64,000 nucleotides of DNA from Liolophura sinensis. Lineage: Eukaryota > Mollusca > Polyplacophora > Chitonida > Chitonidae. The translations under genes and the position numbers were made by a program. Location of the stretch: NCBI RefSeq assembly GCF_032854445.1, contig NC_088307.1:11408001-11472000 (forward strand). The letters are read 5' to 3'. Below are positions 46,101-58,600 of this stretch, piece by piece (the first letter of the stretch is position 1; each line of letters starts with the position of its first letter). The notes beneath the pieces are model-generated. The model made no database searches. It was not told the DNA's origin and saw only the letters and a list, made by a program, of their open reading frames with translations.

Positions 46101-46873
46101 TGGAGGAAGGCAGATAGTCTTTAATGAACATCAGAACGTGGCAAAGTCCCACATGGACGTTCTCTAGGGTCTATATATATGGCCACCAGCTCGATTGTTC
46201 AAAAGTGTATTAAAAGTTAAGCCAATGTTTAAAAGTTTACTTATTTACTTATTTATTTACTTGATTCATCTTTTACGCTGTACTCAAGAATATTTCACTT
46301 ACACGACGATGGCCACCATTATGGTGGGAGGAAACCGGGGAAATTCAAGACGATCCGCAGGTTGCTAGTAGACCTTTTCTCGTAAGAGTACAGGAAACCA
46401 GCATGAGGACTTGAACTCACAGCAATCGCATTGGTGAGAGGCTCCTGGATCATTGCTCCGTGCTGGCGTGCTAACCACCTCGGCCCCAGCTTAAAAGTTA
46501 AGCTAGTGTTGAAATCTTAATACCAATCTTGGCCTAATACAACACTAATGGCACTTTAGTCCAGACTAAAGTTAATACCGAAGACTATAACACGACTACA
46601 CTTTTGAACAACTGTGCCCAAGGCCCCTCAGTGTTTACCAACAAGTGACATTGTCATTTTCTAAAAAGTGTGACAGTTTTCACTATAAATACATGCATAC
46701 TTTATTTACAGTTGGTGTCCCACTGAGATTCCCCTGCAGTAACATACCTTCTCATATGTGGTGGCACTCCAGGTATCATATAGGTTAGCGATACCATTCC
46801 GGTCTTGGCCGATAAATTTCACCTCGTAATCTTTAAGCCGTTTGGCGCAGCTTTCCTTTTCCAACTCTGACAT
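42942..46873 (-). CDS. METTL27-like: METTL27/WBSCR27-like class I SAM-dependent methyltransferase
   Basis: Five coding exons on the minus strand: 46748-46873, 45513-45641, 44739-44874, 44061-44153, 42942-43141. They total 684 nt, or 227 residues, close to vertebrate METTL27. Start MSELEKESCAKRLKDY; the family N-terminal LYDTWSATTYEKD follows. SAM-binding motif I is ILDVGAGSGML (residues about 76-86), motif II region LIDALDGSQGML, and YDIVCSLGVIGPGHL precedes the MFRVTKPGGLICIS strand. The C-terminus has KERWDGDPEYHQRM and ends MQKINS. The substrate is not predictable from sequence; METTL27 itself is poorly characterised. Phases (0,0,1,1) are consistent and all introns are GT-AG. An acceptor 'tttccttgcag' at 46906-46916 shows a further 5'UTR exon upstream. 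AATAAA overlaps the stop region (42949-42954, minus). Confidence 0.93.
44061..44153 (-). CDS. METTL27-like exon 4
   Basis: 93 nt, acceptor 'cttttttcag', donor G|GTGAGT. Encodes ETYDIVCSLGVIGPGHLESA, ALGQMFRVTKP. Confidence 0.92.
44460..44703 (+). mobile_element. tRNA-derived SINE, family 1 (+)
   Basis: Head 'gtggcctagggggttagcac', body 'cggatggtcttgggttttca', tail ending in AAAT repeats; it lacks part of the B-box region. It lies in METTL27-like intron 3. Confidence 0.85.
44739..44874 (-). CDS. METTL27-like exon 3
   Basis: 136 nt, acceptor 'gtatatttgag', donor G|GTAAGT. Encodes LLNKGFKLIDALDGSQGMLE, LAKSKGFYQNYFCNFIEETQ. Confidence 0.9.
45058..45306 (-). mobile_element. tRNA-derived SINE, family 1 (-)
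   Basis: Tail (TTTA)n, body 'cggaggccagcatttcgatg', head complement 'gctagcacgctaaccactcg'. It lies in METTL27-like intron 2. Confidence 0.85.
45513..45641 (-). CDS. METTL27-like exon 2 (SAM motif I)
   Basis: 129 nt, acceptor 'ggtgtttgaag', donor GAG|GTGAGA. Encodes DIDAVDHRGRFVMSEKLARV, FQGDKECARILDVGAGSGML, AEE. Confidence 0.93.
45668..45731 (-). mobile_element. SINE tail fragment (-)
   Basis: (TTTA)n, then 'gttatttaacgccacactca', 'agaact'. Only the 3' tail is present; a MITE follows directly. Confidence 0.6.
45732..45992. mobile_element. Palindromic MITE (copy 3)
   Basis: Ends 'cactcaaaacatcaat' and 'attaaatttttgagtgt'. Terminal inverted repeats carry 'aacagaaagtctgttgtttg', 'agtgatgct'. 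Its interior at 45875-45905 holds, in reverse, one copy of the unit that is repeated 60 times at 53618-55057. Confidence 0.85.
46238..46495 (-). mobile_element. tRNA-derived SINE, family 1 (-)
   Basis: Tail 'tttatttacttgattcatct', 'tttacgctgtactcaagaat', body 'gccaccattatggtgggagg', head complement 'gctggcgtgctaaccacctc'. It lies in METTL27-like intron 1. Confidence 0.9.
46748..46873 (-). CDS. METTL27-like exon 1 (coding)
   Basis: ATG at 46873, 42 codons, donor AAG|GTATGT, phase 0. Encodes the start through TWSATTYEK. Confidence 0.92.
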
Positions 46874-47249
46874 CTTCTATGTCACGGACACCTCCGTAAA
46901 ATAAACTGCAAGGAAACAGTGTATGCGATTACAATGCGATTTATGTTAAGCAATCAAGGTGGTAAGATTTTGAGACCTATTTTTTGACGGTTTCTTTCTT
47001 TTCGCGATACCTTTCAAGTGTACAGTGCACGCCTTTTAAATGTATTACATAATCAAGATGGTAAGAATTCTAGATTTGTTTTCACGATTTCTTTTTTTTC
47101 ACGGTTTCTTTGTTTCCCTGATTCCTTTCAAATGTACAGTGCATACCTTTTACAGTACTTCATATCCCATGCCTTATGATTCACCCTGTTGTGTATTTGG
47201 GCGGACTACCATTGGAGTGTACGTACGTATTTTCATATCTTCATTAAGG

Positions 47250-47485
47250 ATTTTGAGTACGGCGTAAAACACCAATCAAATAAATAAATAAATCATTGAT
47301 GATGAGTTCAAATCCAGTCCATGCTGACTTCCTCGTGTCGTAAGTGAGAAAGTCTGCCAGCAACCTGTGGATGGTTGTGGGTTTTCCCCAGGTTCTCTCC
47401 GGTTTCCTCTCAGCAAAATGGTGGCCGCCGTCGTGTAAGTGACATATTCGTGAGTAAGGCGTAAAATACAAATCAAATAAATGTC
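47250..47485 (+). mobile_element. Two adjacent SINE family 1 fragments (+)
   Basis: A tail piece 'gagtacggcgtaaaacacca' with (AAAT)n ends near 47295. A second copy, lacking its head, follows: 'gttcaaatccagtccatgct', 'ggatggttgtgggttttccc', tail near 47485. Confidence 0.8.
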
Positions 47486-47802
47486 CTTTAGGACATGGGG
47501 GTGACTTTGACACAGAATGTGTGCGATTATATTTCACTTAGATACCGCTATAGAATTAAATTTCCGTTTCGGTTCCTTCGTACTGCAAACATATTTGGAA
47601 GTCACGTGATGCTGCTGAATTCTTGAGCCCATTTTACAAAGCAGTCGTAAATTTCACCTGGTGCATATATCTTCGACGAAAACAGGTAATGTTAAAGTAA
47701 AAGAAAGCTAACATATGAAGTAAGAGTCATCGCGCAGACAACTGAAAACTAAGCGTAAAATACTTTCTTTGATTTTTTTTTCAGATATTTAGAAGAGTGT
47801 TG

Positions 47803-48081
47803 AAAGGCATTCAAATATCTGAATACTATGGTGGGTTTTATGAGCAATACTGACGGTATCTGGGAACTCTGACGTCAAATCACCTTTTTTCTGATGAACA
47901 CCAGAAGGAAGGAATTTTTGGGAATATTATTTTGGTAATATTTTATTCATGGGTGAAAAGAGTTCCAACATTCAGTGTCTTCATCAGAGTTGGATAAACT
48001 TCCTGTGACGTCAGAGTTCCTGCACTCTTGATTGTATGGTCCATAAAGCCCACCTTAGAATTCAAATGTTTGAACGCCTTT
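47803..48081. mobile_element. MITE with about 75-bp terminal inverted repeats
   Basis: The left arm 'aaaggcattcaaatatctga' ... 'tgggaactctgacgtca' is mirrored by the right arm 'tgacgtcagagttcctgc' ... 'aattcaaatgtttgaacgcc'. No ORF. Confidence 0.75.
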
Positions 48082-49059
48082 AATTCTTTTCATAGACATG
48101 TAAAAAAAAACCAATAAGTGAAAGTATTCTTAGGCATAGTTATAAGTGGTCTATTTAGTAATGTCGACTTCGATTTTTAGAGGTCTTTTCCTTTGACATG
48201 CACTACAATGCTAAATGCGCATGCAAAAACTTGCGACAGCTTTCTATCACATGTTCCGGGTTAGACACTGCTTTCTGCTGCTGGCGTTCTAATGCGATAT
48301 TTGCAGACGATTCGCCTTCGACGAACTATAAATAACCTCTTAACATAGCTTATAACGGCTTTTATTGAGACGACGACTTTAATCAACACTTTCCATTTCT
48401 CCAAATAAAGGTGTTCTTGTTAATATTTTTGTCACATATTCAATACATTCAAATTCAAATCCCACATCTTCCATTTGATTTATCAGGTACGATTTTAGCT
48501 CTCTAAAATAAAGCCTAACAGTTTTATGCTGCTGTAGCTGCTCGTGTATTAAATTATACCAGAAAAATTACCTCGGCCTTCGTGGCAGATGAGTGACCTA
48601 TGTTAGACTATATCGTACCCGCAATTCTGCTGGTGGACTGAGCATTCCCAAGACCTTGGGACTTGAGTCAAAAAATTCAAACGCAGCTACAACTAAAATA
48701 TTTTGCTATAGAAAGTTTATAATTTGTACACTGATCATTTACTGCAGAACCAACCAGAATTTAAGTTATTTTCTGTTCTGTGTTTGGCATTTTAAGGACT
48801 TGCAATTTATGACTAACGCAAGTCTTAAGTGGCTTGATAAATGCAGGCACTGGACCTTTTGCGTTGTTTTACTGTTATTGTCAGTTAAATGTGATGACAA
48901 CAGGTACAGCCTTTTGAGTAAATCTAGATGACTTTACATCTAGTAAATTGCAATTAACATCACTGTATGGTTTTTACTTACTCTCTTAAAACTAAATTGT
49001 TACATTTAACACTGCAAAGACGACGACTGCGTTTACCAGTACTTACCAGTTTCAGTAAG

Positions 49060-49205
49060 TGTGTCTGTTTCAACACTCTCCAAAAGTGTTCACATTTCTA
49101 ACTCCATTAAAAGTGTTAAACTTTGGTTTCAAGTGTTGGTTTAACGTTTTGATTAACCAACCTTTAATGGAGTTGGAATGTGAACACTTTAAAGAGTATT
49201 AAAAT
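49060..49205. mobile_element. Short palindromic MITE-like repeat
   Basis: 'gtgttcacatttctaactcc', 'attaaaagtgtt' on the left is the inverse of 'aacctttaatggagttggaa', 'tgtgaacac' on the right. Confidence 0.65.
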
Positions 49206-49317
49206 ATTAACACTTTATAAAAGTGATGAGACGAATGCAGATCTGTGCACCTTGAAATGCAACACATTAGTTTTAAGTGTGTACCTTTGCTTAATCCACG
49301 GTGCCAGAATGTGTGTA

Positions 49318-49480
49318 ATTTGCTACTATTTATGCGTTTACATGAATAGTTAAAATAAAACGCTAACTGTGGTAAATTGACAAGAGGCCGTATTTCACTG
49401 GATACCTGTGACCATTTGCCAACTATCACACTGTTGTCCTTGCTCTGGTTTACTCTCAATGCTATAAGTCTCATTTTCTT
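49318..49480 (+). repeat. Dispersed repeat copy
   Basis: Same family as 37500-37830 and 13560-13740: 'tactatttatgcgtttacat', 'ggtaaattgacaagaggccg', 'actatcacactgttgtcc'. Confidence 0.6.
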
Positions 49481-49649
49481 GCAACTGAATGTTCATGGAC
49501 AGGATTATTCATTTGCGAGACGGTCTGCTGCTCTATACGCTAACTATAGGCCAGCGCTAGGACAAGGGTCAGACTAGCCTTATCTGGTGTGTGTAGTTTC
49601 GCACGGGGTCCAATTTATGTACATTTCTAAATTTGATCGGTGTTTCACC

Positions 49650-50060
49650 TTGATACTTCACTTATTAGACAGCGGTCAGAGGGCAGAGCCCGGGTGAAAA
49701 CGCAGGACCATCCACAGGTTGCTGCAAGACCTTTCCGCGAACGACCAAAGAGGAAGCCAGCACGAGTTGGACTTGAACTCACACCGACAGCATTTGGTTA
49801 AAGGCTCTTGTCATAACCACGCGATCACGGAAGCCCAACACGGGATCCAGAGCTTAGTCAAACTTGTTTACTTATTTATTTGATTGGCGTTTTACGCCGT
49901 ACTCAAGAATATTTACTTATAAGTACAGCAGCGGCCAGTATCATAGTGGGAAGAAACAGGGCAGAGCCCGAGGGAAACCACGACCATCCGCAGGTTACTG
50001 ACAAACCTTTCCACGTACGGCGGAAGAGGAAGCCAGCTATAACTTAACTTGAACTCACAT
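49650..50060 (-). mobile_element. Two SINE family 1 fragments (-)
   Basis: First piece 49650-49835 (degenerate tail, 'gaccatccacaggttgctgc'). Second piece 49868-50060 ('ttgattggcgttttacgccg', 'accatccgcaggttactgac'). Confidence 0.75.
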
Positions 50061-50164
50061 GGTTGGAGCGTCCGCATCGAAGTCGGGAGACCTTGGCATC
50101 AAAGCCGAGTCGGGCTATACCAAAGATCAAACCAGAGTCGGGCTATACGTATATTAAAAAAAAG

Positions 50165-50435
50165 TACTTGTTGATGCCTTGCTTGGCGCCCAGCCCTGTG
50201 AGGTTAGAGCAAGGAAACATGAAACATGACAAGCCCGGTGTCAGTATATTGTGACTAGGTGGTGTCTAATGCCTGGTGTCTTCAGTATGATGCTTCAGTG
50301 GCGGCAGTACTTTGGTGGCATGGACACGCCCTGGCACAGGAAGACAATATACGTACACACACCTAATGACTCCTCGTTGTCATATGACTGAAAAATTGTT
50401 AAGTGCGACGTTAAACCCCAAGCATACATAAATAC
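50165..50435 (+). mobile_element. SINE family 2 fragment (+)
   Basis: Shares 'gttgtcatatgactgaaaaa', 'ttgttaagtgcgacgttaaa' and the 'gccttgcttggcgcccag' region with the copy at 4274-4640. Confidence 0.65.
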
Positions 50436-53400
50436 ATACATACATGTACATTGGTTAGATGCTCTTGTTATTGTATCACACCATCCACTAAGTCACGGAG
50501 GCCAAACACGGGATCCGCAGGTACAGGATGTCGAACCTGTTTAGTGGTGGCAGAGATATAAAGCGATACGTGCGGTTTAGAGGGGTTGCATGTGACATCA
50601 TCACTCTGGCAGAACAATAGCCAGTCAGCCATATGTGTTCTTAACATGGGCTGGTATAGCCACAGTAATCCAATATGGCTGCCAGGAGTGGGTCAAGCAA
50701 CCCTTCTATAGACCAGCGCATTTGCTCTAAGGAGCCTGTGAGTATGCTAGCCAATACGTGTGGAAAAGGTAGCATGATGACCTCCGTCAAATCTGCGAGA
50801 TATATGTATAAGCACAGAACTCAAGTGACTTCTTAAATATACAGGCTTAATTATGTACAAAGTAGGCCCCTATGCCTACTGGTACCAAAGTGCTGACATA
50901 CCTGGCTAGCCGGACCGTCTGGTGAGTTCTCTTTTGTGTATATATTGCTCTGGATAAAGCATGAAGGCCGCCCTGAGCGGTCACATAACAGCGACACGTG
51001 TTAGTGAAATAGGCCACCATAAATAGGCAAGATTAGGGGAGCTGAACGTCCGTCAAGTGAACTGTATAGTGTTTTCGTGCAAGGCACAGCATAAGCGTAT
51101 GTATTCTAGCTGGACCTACAGACACTATGTCCACGCCTACAGAGTTTACGGTCTTGTGCGTATGATATGCTGGGAAGGGGAGCGGTTGGGGTGGGGTTTG
51201 GGCGGGGGGTGTATGTGGGTGGGGTGGAGGTGTTCCGAGGCCTAGTATAAAATTAGGGGAGGGTTAAGTGGCTGCCTTCTCCAACAAAGGTGTGACTGGT
51301 GCTCCAAGATGCTGACTGAACACAGAAGGCGCTTTATTTCAACATCGTGTTTATTTCCAAATCCGGAGGAAAGCGGATTGAAAATCTCGTTCGCCAACAG
51401 TGTTCTCGTGTCGCACTTAGGCATTTTAAACCTCGTTCTCGTGTGAGATCTTCCCGACTGCACCCTCCGGTTCTGTAACCTTTCATTAAGAGACCCTCCA
51501 CCAACCTCCACCCCCACAATTACCCTTCCGTTCCCTGCCAGCCGAGGTGAGGAAAATCGGACTGTGTGCAGCTTTTGAAAGCGATATGCCTTGCGCCGCC
51601 CTTGATAATATTTTACTCATACGGCTGTGGCAAGTCTTATGGGTGGAGGAAACACCAATAAAATAACAAATACCCAATAGCTCTTTATTAACGTAACAAG
51701 TACCATCGCCGAACAGCAAAATACTGCAAAGCCCACTATAACGCACAGGAGCCATGGAAAATTGATTTTGAAACAGTTAGTTTATTGTACATGAAGTCAC
51801 ACCTGCAGCGAAGAAATACAAAACATCCATAAAAAGGGGGGAAATTACAGTTGAGCCACACTTTTCTATGAGTAAGTCTATGAACAGCTAGAAATGTCCG
51901 CAGTTTCACGGATTCAGTTTGCGACATGGTGATGTTTGTAACAATTGTTCAGCAACACAGTGATGCCGGTACATTAAGACAGATAGTCGCGTTTTGAAAA
52001 AATAATGAACAGTTAACTAGGCAGTCCAAAAGCATGTAATTGTAGTGTTACCCTCTAACTCTAGGATAAATGAATGAGCTCTAATTTCTATTTCTAAATA
52101 GGGTGTCGTTTGAATTTTTTTAGCGACAGAAATACTAATCGTAGCTGAAATATGTTCAGAAGCCGAAAATGCATACCATGGGTTACAATGTGGTACAAAT
52201 AACAAAGTTTTACCTCCCGTATATTACAATTTACAGCCCATTGGAATTATGTAACTTCAAAGGCCCAAAATTAGTTCTTTAACTAGATCTCTGAAAGTTA
52301 CAAACAGTCAAAAACACATCAATGATAGGGAATCATCGGCGTGAAAGAAAACGGAATGCATCAAAGTTACTTCGCAATTGAAATCTTCATGAGGTCATAT
52401 ATTCAATTAACGGCGAATTTTTAACAGATTTTAATGTCTTTCAAAATTTTATGTAACTAGTACATTGCTCTCCATGCATATCAAATTTCAGGGGGATCCA
52501 CACTATCGTTCTTAAGTTGTTGTTTATCGTTTTGTGGAAATCCAATATGGCCGCCAAACTATTACAGTGAAAAACTTCAAAACCCTTTAAGGCAAAGAAC
52601 ACATGCGCTGACCTAAAGTATGCGTCAAATGACGCCCCAAAAACTGTCTACGTAAATAGTTGAAATGGTGGCCTTTTCTGGCAACAATGGGACCAGTGAC
52701 GTCACACAAAGTTTTTTTCTACACATTAGACTGCTACTTTTCATAATTCAAAATGGATAGATCTATTGAATCCATTCGCTGATTTGACATAAGACGAATT
52801 ATTTCAGGCAAAAAGTATAGATGTGACGTAATTGATACCTTCTGGGAGACAATAGACCACCACAGACAATTTTACTCGGTTTCAAAAACTTTGACAGTTT
52901 TAATGTTCTTTCACCTGAAATATATTTCACTCTAGAGAGGTCTTTGCTTTTAAAGATAATATACGCCAGAATATTGCTCCTAACTTGCAAGAACTGCCTT
53001 TTTTTCCCCCACGAAAACTACAAAAAACAGTGCCCGAAAAGAATGATATTAATATTCCGATTTGAAATATTTTCTCAGCTTGGGAGTCCAATAAAATTTG
53101 ATGAATTAAATTTATGAAATTCCATTCTCCATGCGTGTTCTGCGTTAAACCCTTGCGATTTGAAAAAGAATGTGCTTAGGGATATTACCGATTCAAAAGT
53201 CTTCAGTTATGTCACTGGGACACTGAGAATATACATCATCATGCAATTAAATCATGCAATTAGAAAAATCCACAGGCAGTCATCATAAATGAAACAAAAT
53301 ATCACGACACTAACAACCGTACAACTTCCATGATGTTCATGAAAGTGGCTACAGCTTGGTAAGCCTGTATATTTCATGCAGTTTACCCTTTAGTAAAATT

Positions 53401-53539
53401 CATTCTTATTTTATAAGAATATAAGTAATGCCCAGCTTCAGAATCATTTCAATATTTCATCTACACTGGTAAGTGTATATCAAAATGGGCTACAGGAATA
53501 TATACTATACAATTTCCTTTTTAAGCAGCAAACATTCAA

Positions 53540-55200
53540 TAAAAAATAATCTGTTAATTTTAACAGAACGTATGCTGTCTGATTGATGCTGGGATGTATT
53601 CTGCTACTGTACCAGATCGTTCTATTAAGTAAAACACACATCGTTCTGTTAAGTACAACACACATCGTTCTGTCAAGTATAACACACATTGTTCTGTCAA
53701 TTATAACATACGTCGTTCTGTCAAGTATAACACACATCGTTCTGTTAAGCATAGCATACATTGTTCTGTCAAGTATAACACACATCGTTCTGTCAAGTAT
53801 AACACACATCCTTCTGTCAAGTATAACATGCATCCTTCTGTCAAGTATAACATACATCCTTCTGTCAAGTATAACACACATCATTCTGTCAAGTATAACA
53901 CACGCCCTTCTGTCAAGTATAACATACATCGTTCTGTCAAGTATAACACACGTCGTTCTGTCAAGTATAACACACATCGTTCTGTCAAGTATAACATACA
54001 TCGTTCTGTCAAGTATAACACACGTCATTCTGTCAATTATAGCATACATCGTTCTGTCAAGTATAACACACATCGTTCTGTTAAGTATAGCATACATCGT
54101 TCTGTCAAGTATAACACACATCGTTCTGTCAAGTATAACACACGCCCTTCTGTCAAGTATAACATACATCATTCTGTCAAGTATAACACATGTCGTTCTG
54201 TCAAGTATAACACACATCCTTCTGTCAAGTATAACATACATCCTTCTGTCAAGTATAACATACATCGTTCTGTCAAGTATAACACACATCCTCCTGTCAA
54301 GTATAACATACATCGTTCTGTTAAGTATAACACACATCGTTCTGTTAAGTATAACACACATCCTTCTGTCAAGTATAACACACATCGTTCTGTCAAGTAT
54401 AACACACGTCGTTCTGTCAAGTATAACACACATCGTTCTGTCAAGTATAACACACATCTTTCTGTCAAGTATAACACACATCGTTCTGTCAAGTATAATA
54501 CACATCGTTCTGTCAAGTATAACATGCATCCTTCTGTCAAGTATAACATACATCCTTCTGTCAAGTATAACACACTTCGTTCTGTCAAGTATAACACACG
54601 CCCTTCTGTCAAGTATAACATACATCGTTCTGTCAAGTATAACACACGTTGTTCTGTCAATTATAGCATACATCGTTCTGTCAAGTATAACACACATCGT
54701 TCTGTTAAGTATAGCATACATCGTTCTGTCAAGTATAACACACATCCTTCTGTCAAGTATAACATGCATCCTTTTGTCAAGTATAACACACATCTTTCTG
54801 TCAAGTATAACACACATCGTTCTGTCAAGTATAACACACATCCTTCTGTCAAGTATAACATACATCGTTCTGTTAAGTATAACACACATCCTTCTGTCAA
54901 GTATAACATACATCGTTCTGTTAAGTATAACACACATCGTTCTGTCAAGTATAACATACATCCTTCTGTCAAGTATAACACACATCTTTCTGTCAAGTAT
55001 AACACACATCGTTCTGTCAAGTATAACACACATCGTTCTGTTAAGTATAACACACATATTCTATAAATTCAACATGAAGATTCATTAGGTTAACGGAATA
55101 CGATGTTGAATGTGACAGAATATTGTGTTATAATAAAAGAATACATTCTACTATGGCTCAAACAGACTTTCTGTTAAAATTGAGATTAATTTTTTAGTGT
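53540..55200. mobile_element. MITE (copy 4) expanded by an internal satellite
   Basis: Left flank 'taatctgttaattttaacag' ... 'gatgctgggatgtattctg' and right flank 'aagaatacattctactatgg' ... 'gactttctgttaaaattgag' ... 'tttttagtgt' are the terminal inverted repeats of the MITE family. Between them lies a 60-unit 24-bp array. Confidence 0.8.
53618..55057. repeat. 24-bp satellite, exactly 60 units
   Basis: Units start 'cgttctgtcaagtataacac' and end 'acat'; 1440 bp with no length change, only substitutions. As 24 is divisible by 3, several frames on both strands stay open for 400-525 codons (for example 8-residue RSVKYNTH and CVILDRTM repeats). This is a by-product of the period, not evidence for a protein. 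Confidence 0.95.
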
Positions 55201-55570
55201 TCAATCTGTGTTCCAGAAGCGCATATTCCTGAAAGATGGTAGTCAGAGTCCACGGTTTACTGGTTCAATTCCAAACTACACAAATACTACTTTTCGGCTT
55301 CCATCTGACAATAAAGATTCTCAAGGTTCATAAGGCAATCTTAAGCAGACCCTCTCCATTAAATTCGAAAGCTATTCTCTTTAATTTGCGAGTTTTGCAC
55401 ATGCTTACTGTAACTCATCACGCGCACGAAGCACGATGTGTATCGCGTGCATACATATCATGGTTTTAAGATGGACAGACACGATATATACAGAAGGCAA
55501 GCTGGATAAGCTTCACACACATCGGACAGCCTCAAAACTCTAAGGTTATAGACTGAAAATGTATATACAA

Positions 55571-55604
<34 letters not shown>

Positions 55605-58600
55605 CAGCATGCTCATAAAATGGACAGACACCAAAAGGCAAGTTGGTAAAGCATCCTACATATCGGGTTACCAGGATGTATGCATAACAGTTCACGACAG
55701 CAAAAAAGCATACTTTGATTTTAGAGTAAGCCCATGCACTGAGAAAGCAACTGAGGAAAAGCCAAATATATACTGGTCTATATAAAATTGAAAATAAGTC
55801 AGTTCATAAAATACCATAATATAATAAAATAATAGAACGCAGCAAGTATATAAGAAGCTATACTAAGCATGTTACGTACATCAAAACGTACCTTGGTGAC
55901 AAAAACATGTTTCGCCTACAAAAACACAGTTCAATTACTATGTCACAATTCCAACCTCAATCATTATCACGTTTTCAACATTTAGGCCTACTAACAGCTT
56001 GAACTGCTTCACTTCTTCTTGCTAATTTATCCAAACACTCAATTCATACAATGTAGTGATTTGGGAAATTGTTGGCTTTCCATTATAAGCGCAGATCCAG
56101 AATGCCCTTCAAGTAAGCATACATGAAATAACTCTTGCCTTGTGCAAAGGCGGATTGAGGAAATATGGCCAGATAACGATCTTGACAATGAACAAGATGT
56201 AAAAATCAAAAAACAGATCTACCATTGAAAACAAAATATATACTGAAGATCGCGACAGAAGAAATACAATGGAGTAAAGCTTGAAAAAAACATACAACAT
56301 GTACAATAAGTATACAAATATACCTGAGATTAAGAGACTTAAAGAGTCTATCTTAATCCCAGGATCATAATGAACACAACATAATAAACAGAAATTAATC
56401 AAAAAAGCTCAATTATGAATATTCCTCAGATATAAGAGCGCTAAAACTCTTTTAAAATAGCTTTTCAATATTTTTAAAAATTTTATTCCACATTTTTTTT
56501 CTCCAAAACTGAAGGACAAATAGCATCTTCCAGGAAGCTGATCTTCAGAGTGTCTCTAGGAGCTTTTACTAAATACAAGCGTCATGTCCGACATTCATAT
56601 ACCATTCATAGTCCGTAAAGGGCGTTCCAAGTCGATAACTGCAAGATCCATTTCCAAAACAACGTTTTTAAAACACTTCACTAAACAGCTTACAGCAATA
56701 TTTTTTTTAAAAATTTTATTACATATTTTTTTCGCTGAAAAACTGAAGGCCAATTTGGCCTCGATACCTTTCCAGAAGCTTACAATGAAAATAGTTTGCT
56801 AATTAGCTTTTCAACAATGTTTTTGAAACATTTTGCTCCACGATATATTTTTAAAAAAATTTTGTTCCACAATTTTTTTCCTCCTAATTAACACGGCCTT
56901 CTGCGTTGTTTTCACAACAATACCAGATGTTTTGCAAACGAGCCACTGATCATCTTACATGGTGAACAACCAGTGGTAATCTAAATCTAACAAACGTTTC
57001 AGTCTGGGATGATCGAAAGTAATAAAACAATCTAAAAAAATAACGAGATAAAATTTACTGAGTGGAAGTTACATTGCTCATTAGGTTGATGAGTATTTGA
57101 ATCAAACCTTCTGTTTACCTTGAAGCAAAATTTTAATATTCAAAGACTGTGTATGTGGATATATATGTTCAGCATAGAATATTAAATTGGTACATTTATC
57201 TGTGCAAGATCAACAGAGATTTATCATTTCTTCATCATTCCTTGACCAGGATTCAAATGACTGAAATCCTACATAATTCAAACATCAGGTGTATGTGCTA
57301 AATACTGTGGTTAAATTCTTGAGAAAAAAAAATATCTTAGTTAATCGGAAATTTAAGTTCATTAAAATCTTGAGTTGACAATCTTCTGCATATTGTAAGA
57401 ATCTTTAAGGCTGGAGCTAAATCAAAATGTGTATATTTTCCCATAATTCAGTTACCTGAACATATTATTTTTGACTTGACACCTAGGAAAAAGACGATGA
57501 TAACTGTTGCAATGGTATCCCCCAAAACAAGAAAAAAAAAAGGTACAAATTCTACAGTACCACAACTTTCAATAAAATTATTTGTTCTTGCTTTTTTAAC
57601 CTAGTACTGTTTTTTGTAAGTATCTGATATTCTTTGCTACTTGCGTTATACATTAGTTAATCCTAGAACATGTACCACCCCCCTCCTGCCTTAAATGACC
57701 TTTTTTCATTTAGAGAATTCTTGCAAAGGTAAGATCTGCCTTAAAAGAAACATTATTGCTTATGGTAGATGTTTCATTTAAGGTTACAATAGTGTAGAAG
57801 CCCAGAAATTAAACAGTGTACATATTCGTTCTTACTGGCAAATTGATCATTAATGGTTTGTGTTCAAGCTGGTATATGAATGAATTTCAGGTATTTCGGT
57901 CATCTCAATCATCACGACATACAGTATTAAGGCTAAAGACCCGTTTCTGGATATAGTGCTTCATCATTAATGGCTTGTGTTCAAGCAGGAATGTGAATGA
58001 ATTTCAGGTATTTCGGTCATCTCAATCATCATGACATACAGTATTAATGCTAAAGACCCGTTTCTGGATATAGTGCTTCATCATTAATGGCTTGTGTTCA
58101 AGCAGGTATGTGAATGAATTTCAGGTATTTCGGTCATCACAATCATAATGACATACAGTAAAGATTCCTAATAATTAAAGTATTATTACACAATTACAAT
58201 TTATCAACAGTTAAAAAATTTCATTTTCCATTGTTGTAAATAAGAAAAATTCAAACAAAAAATATATATAAATCCTCTGTCATGATATAGAGGTGGATGG
58301 GGTGTGCATGGATAATGCCCTTCATATGGCGCTCTGATATTTTCTGAATACTGGTCAGTAATTGCTATAAAAGGTTAGCAAGTACTTTATAAACACTCTA
58401 CCAAAGAAACTGGCCTTGGTCAAATGAATAAGGTATGATTATCAGATCATAGCAACAAGGGAATAGTTCGCCTTAAGACACTGAACTATAAACAACAGAT
58501 GATAATACAGAAGGGTTTTTGGGGGGGGGGGGGGGGTTGTAAGGTGAGCTTTTAAACAATGTCAATTCTTTTTTGGAAATCCATGGACATAAAATTTATC

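Larger units (their letters stand above)
46906..53539. other. Gene-poor, transposon-rich interval
   Basis: No convincing exon. It carries SINE pieces (47250-47485, 49650-50060, 50165-50435), a long-TIR MITE (47803-48081), a palindromic repeat (49060-49205) and dispersed repeats. Short open frames near 48.6, 51.1 and 51.5 kb lack splice context or recognisable homology. Confidence 0.55.

Noticed and set aside
53480-55088. Very long open frames (525, 501 and 412 codons) on both strands
   Set aside because: They are forced by a 24-bp tandem repeat, whose period is divisible by 3; the array lies inside a MITE and has no splice or start context.
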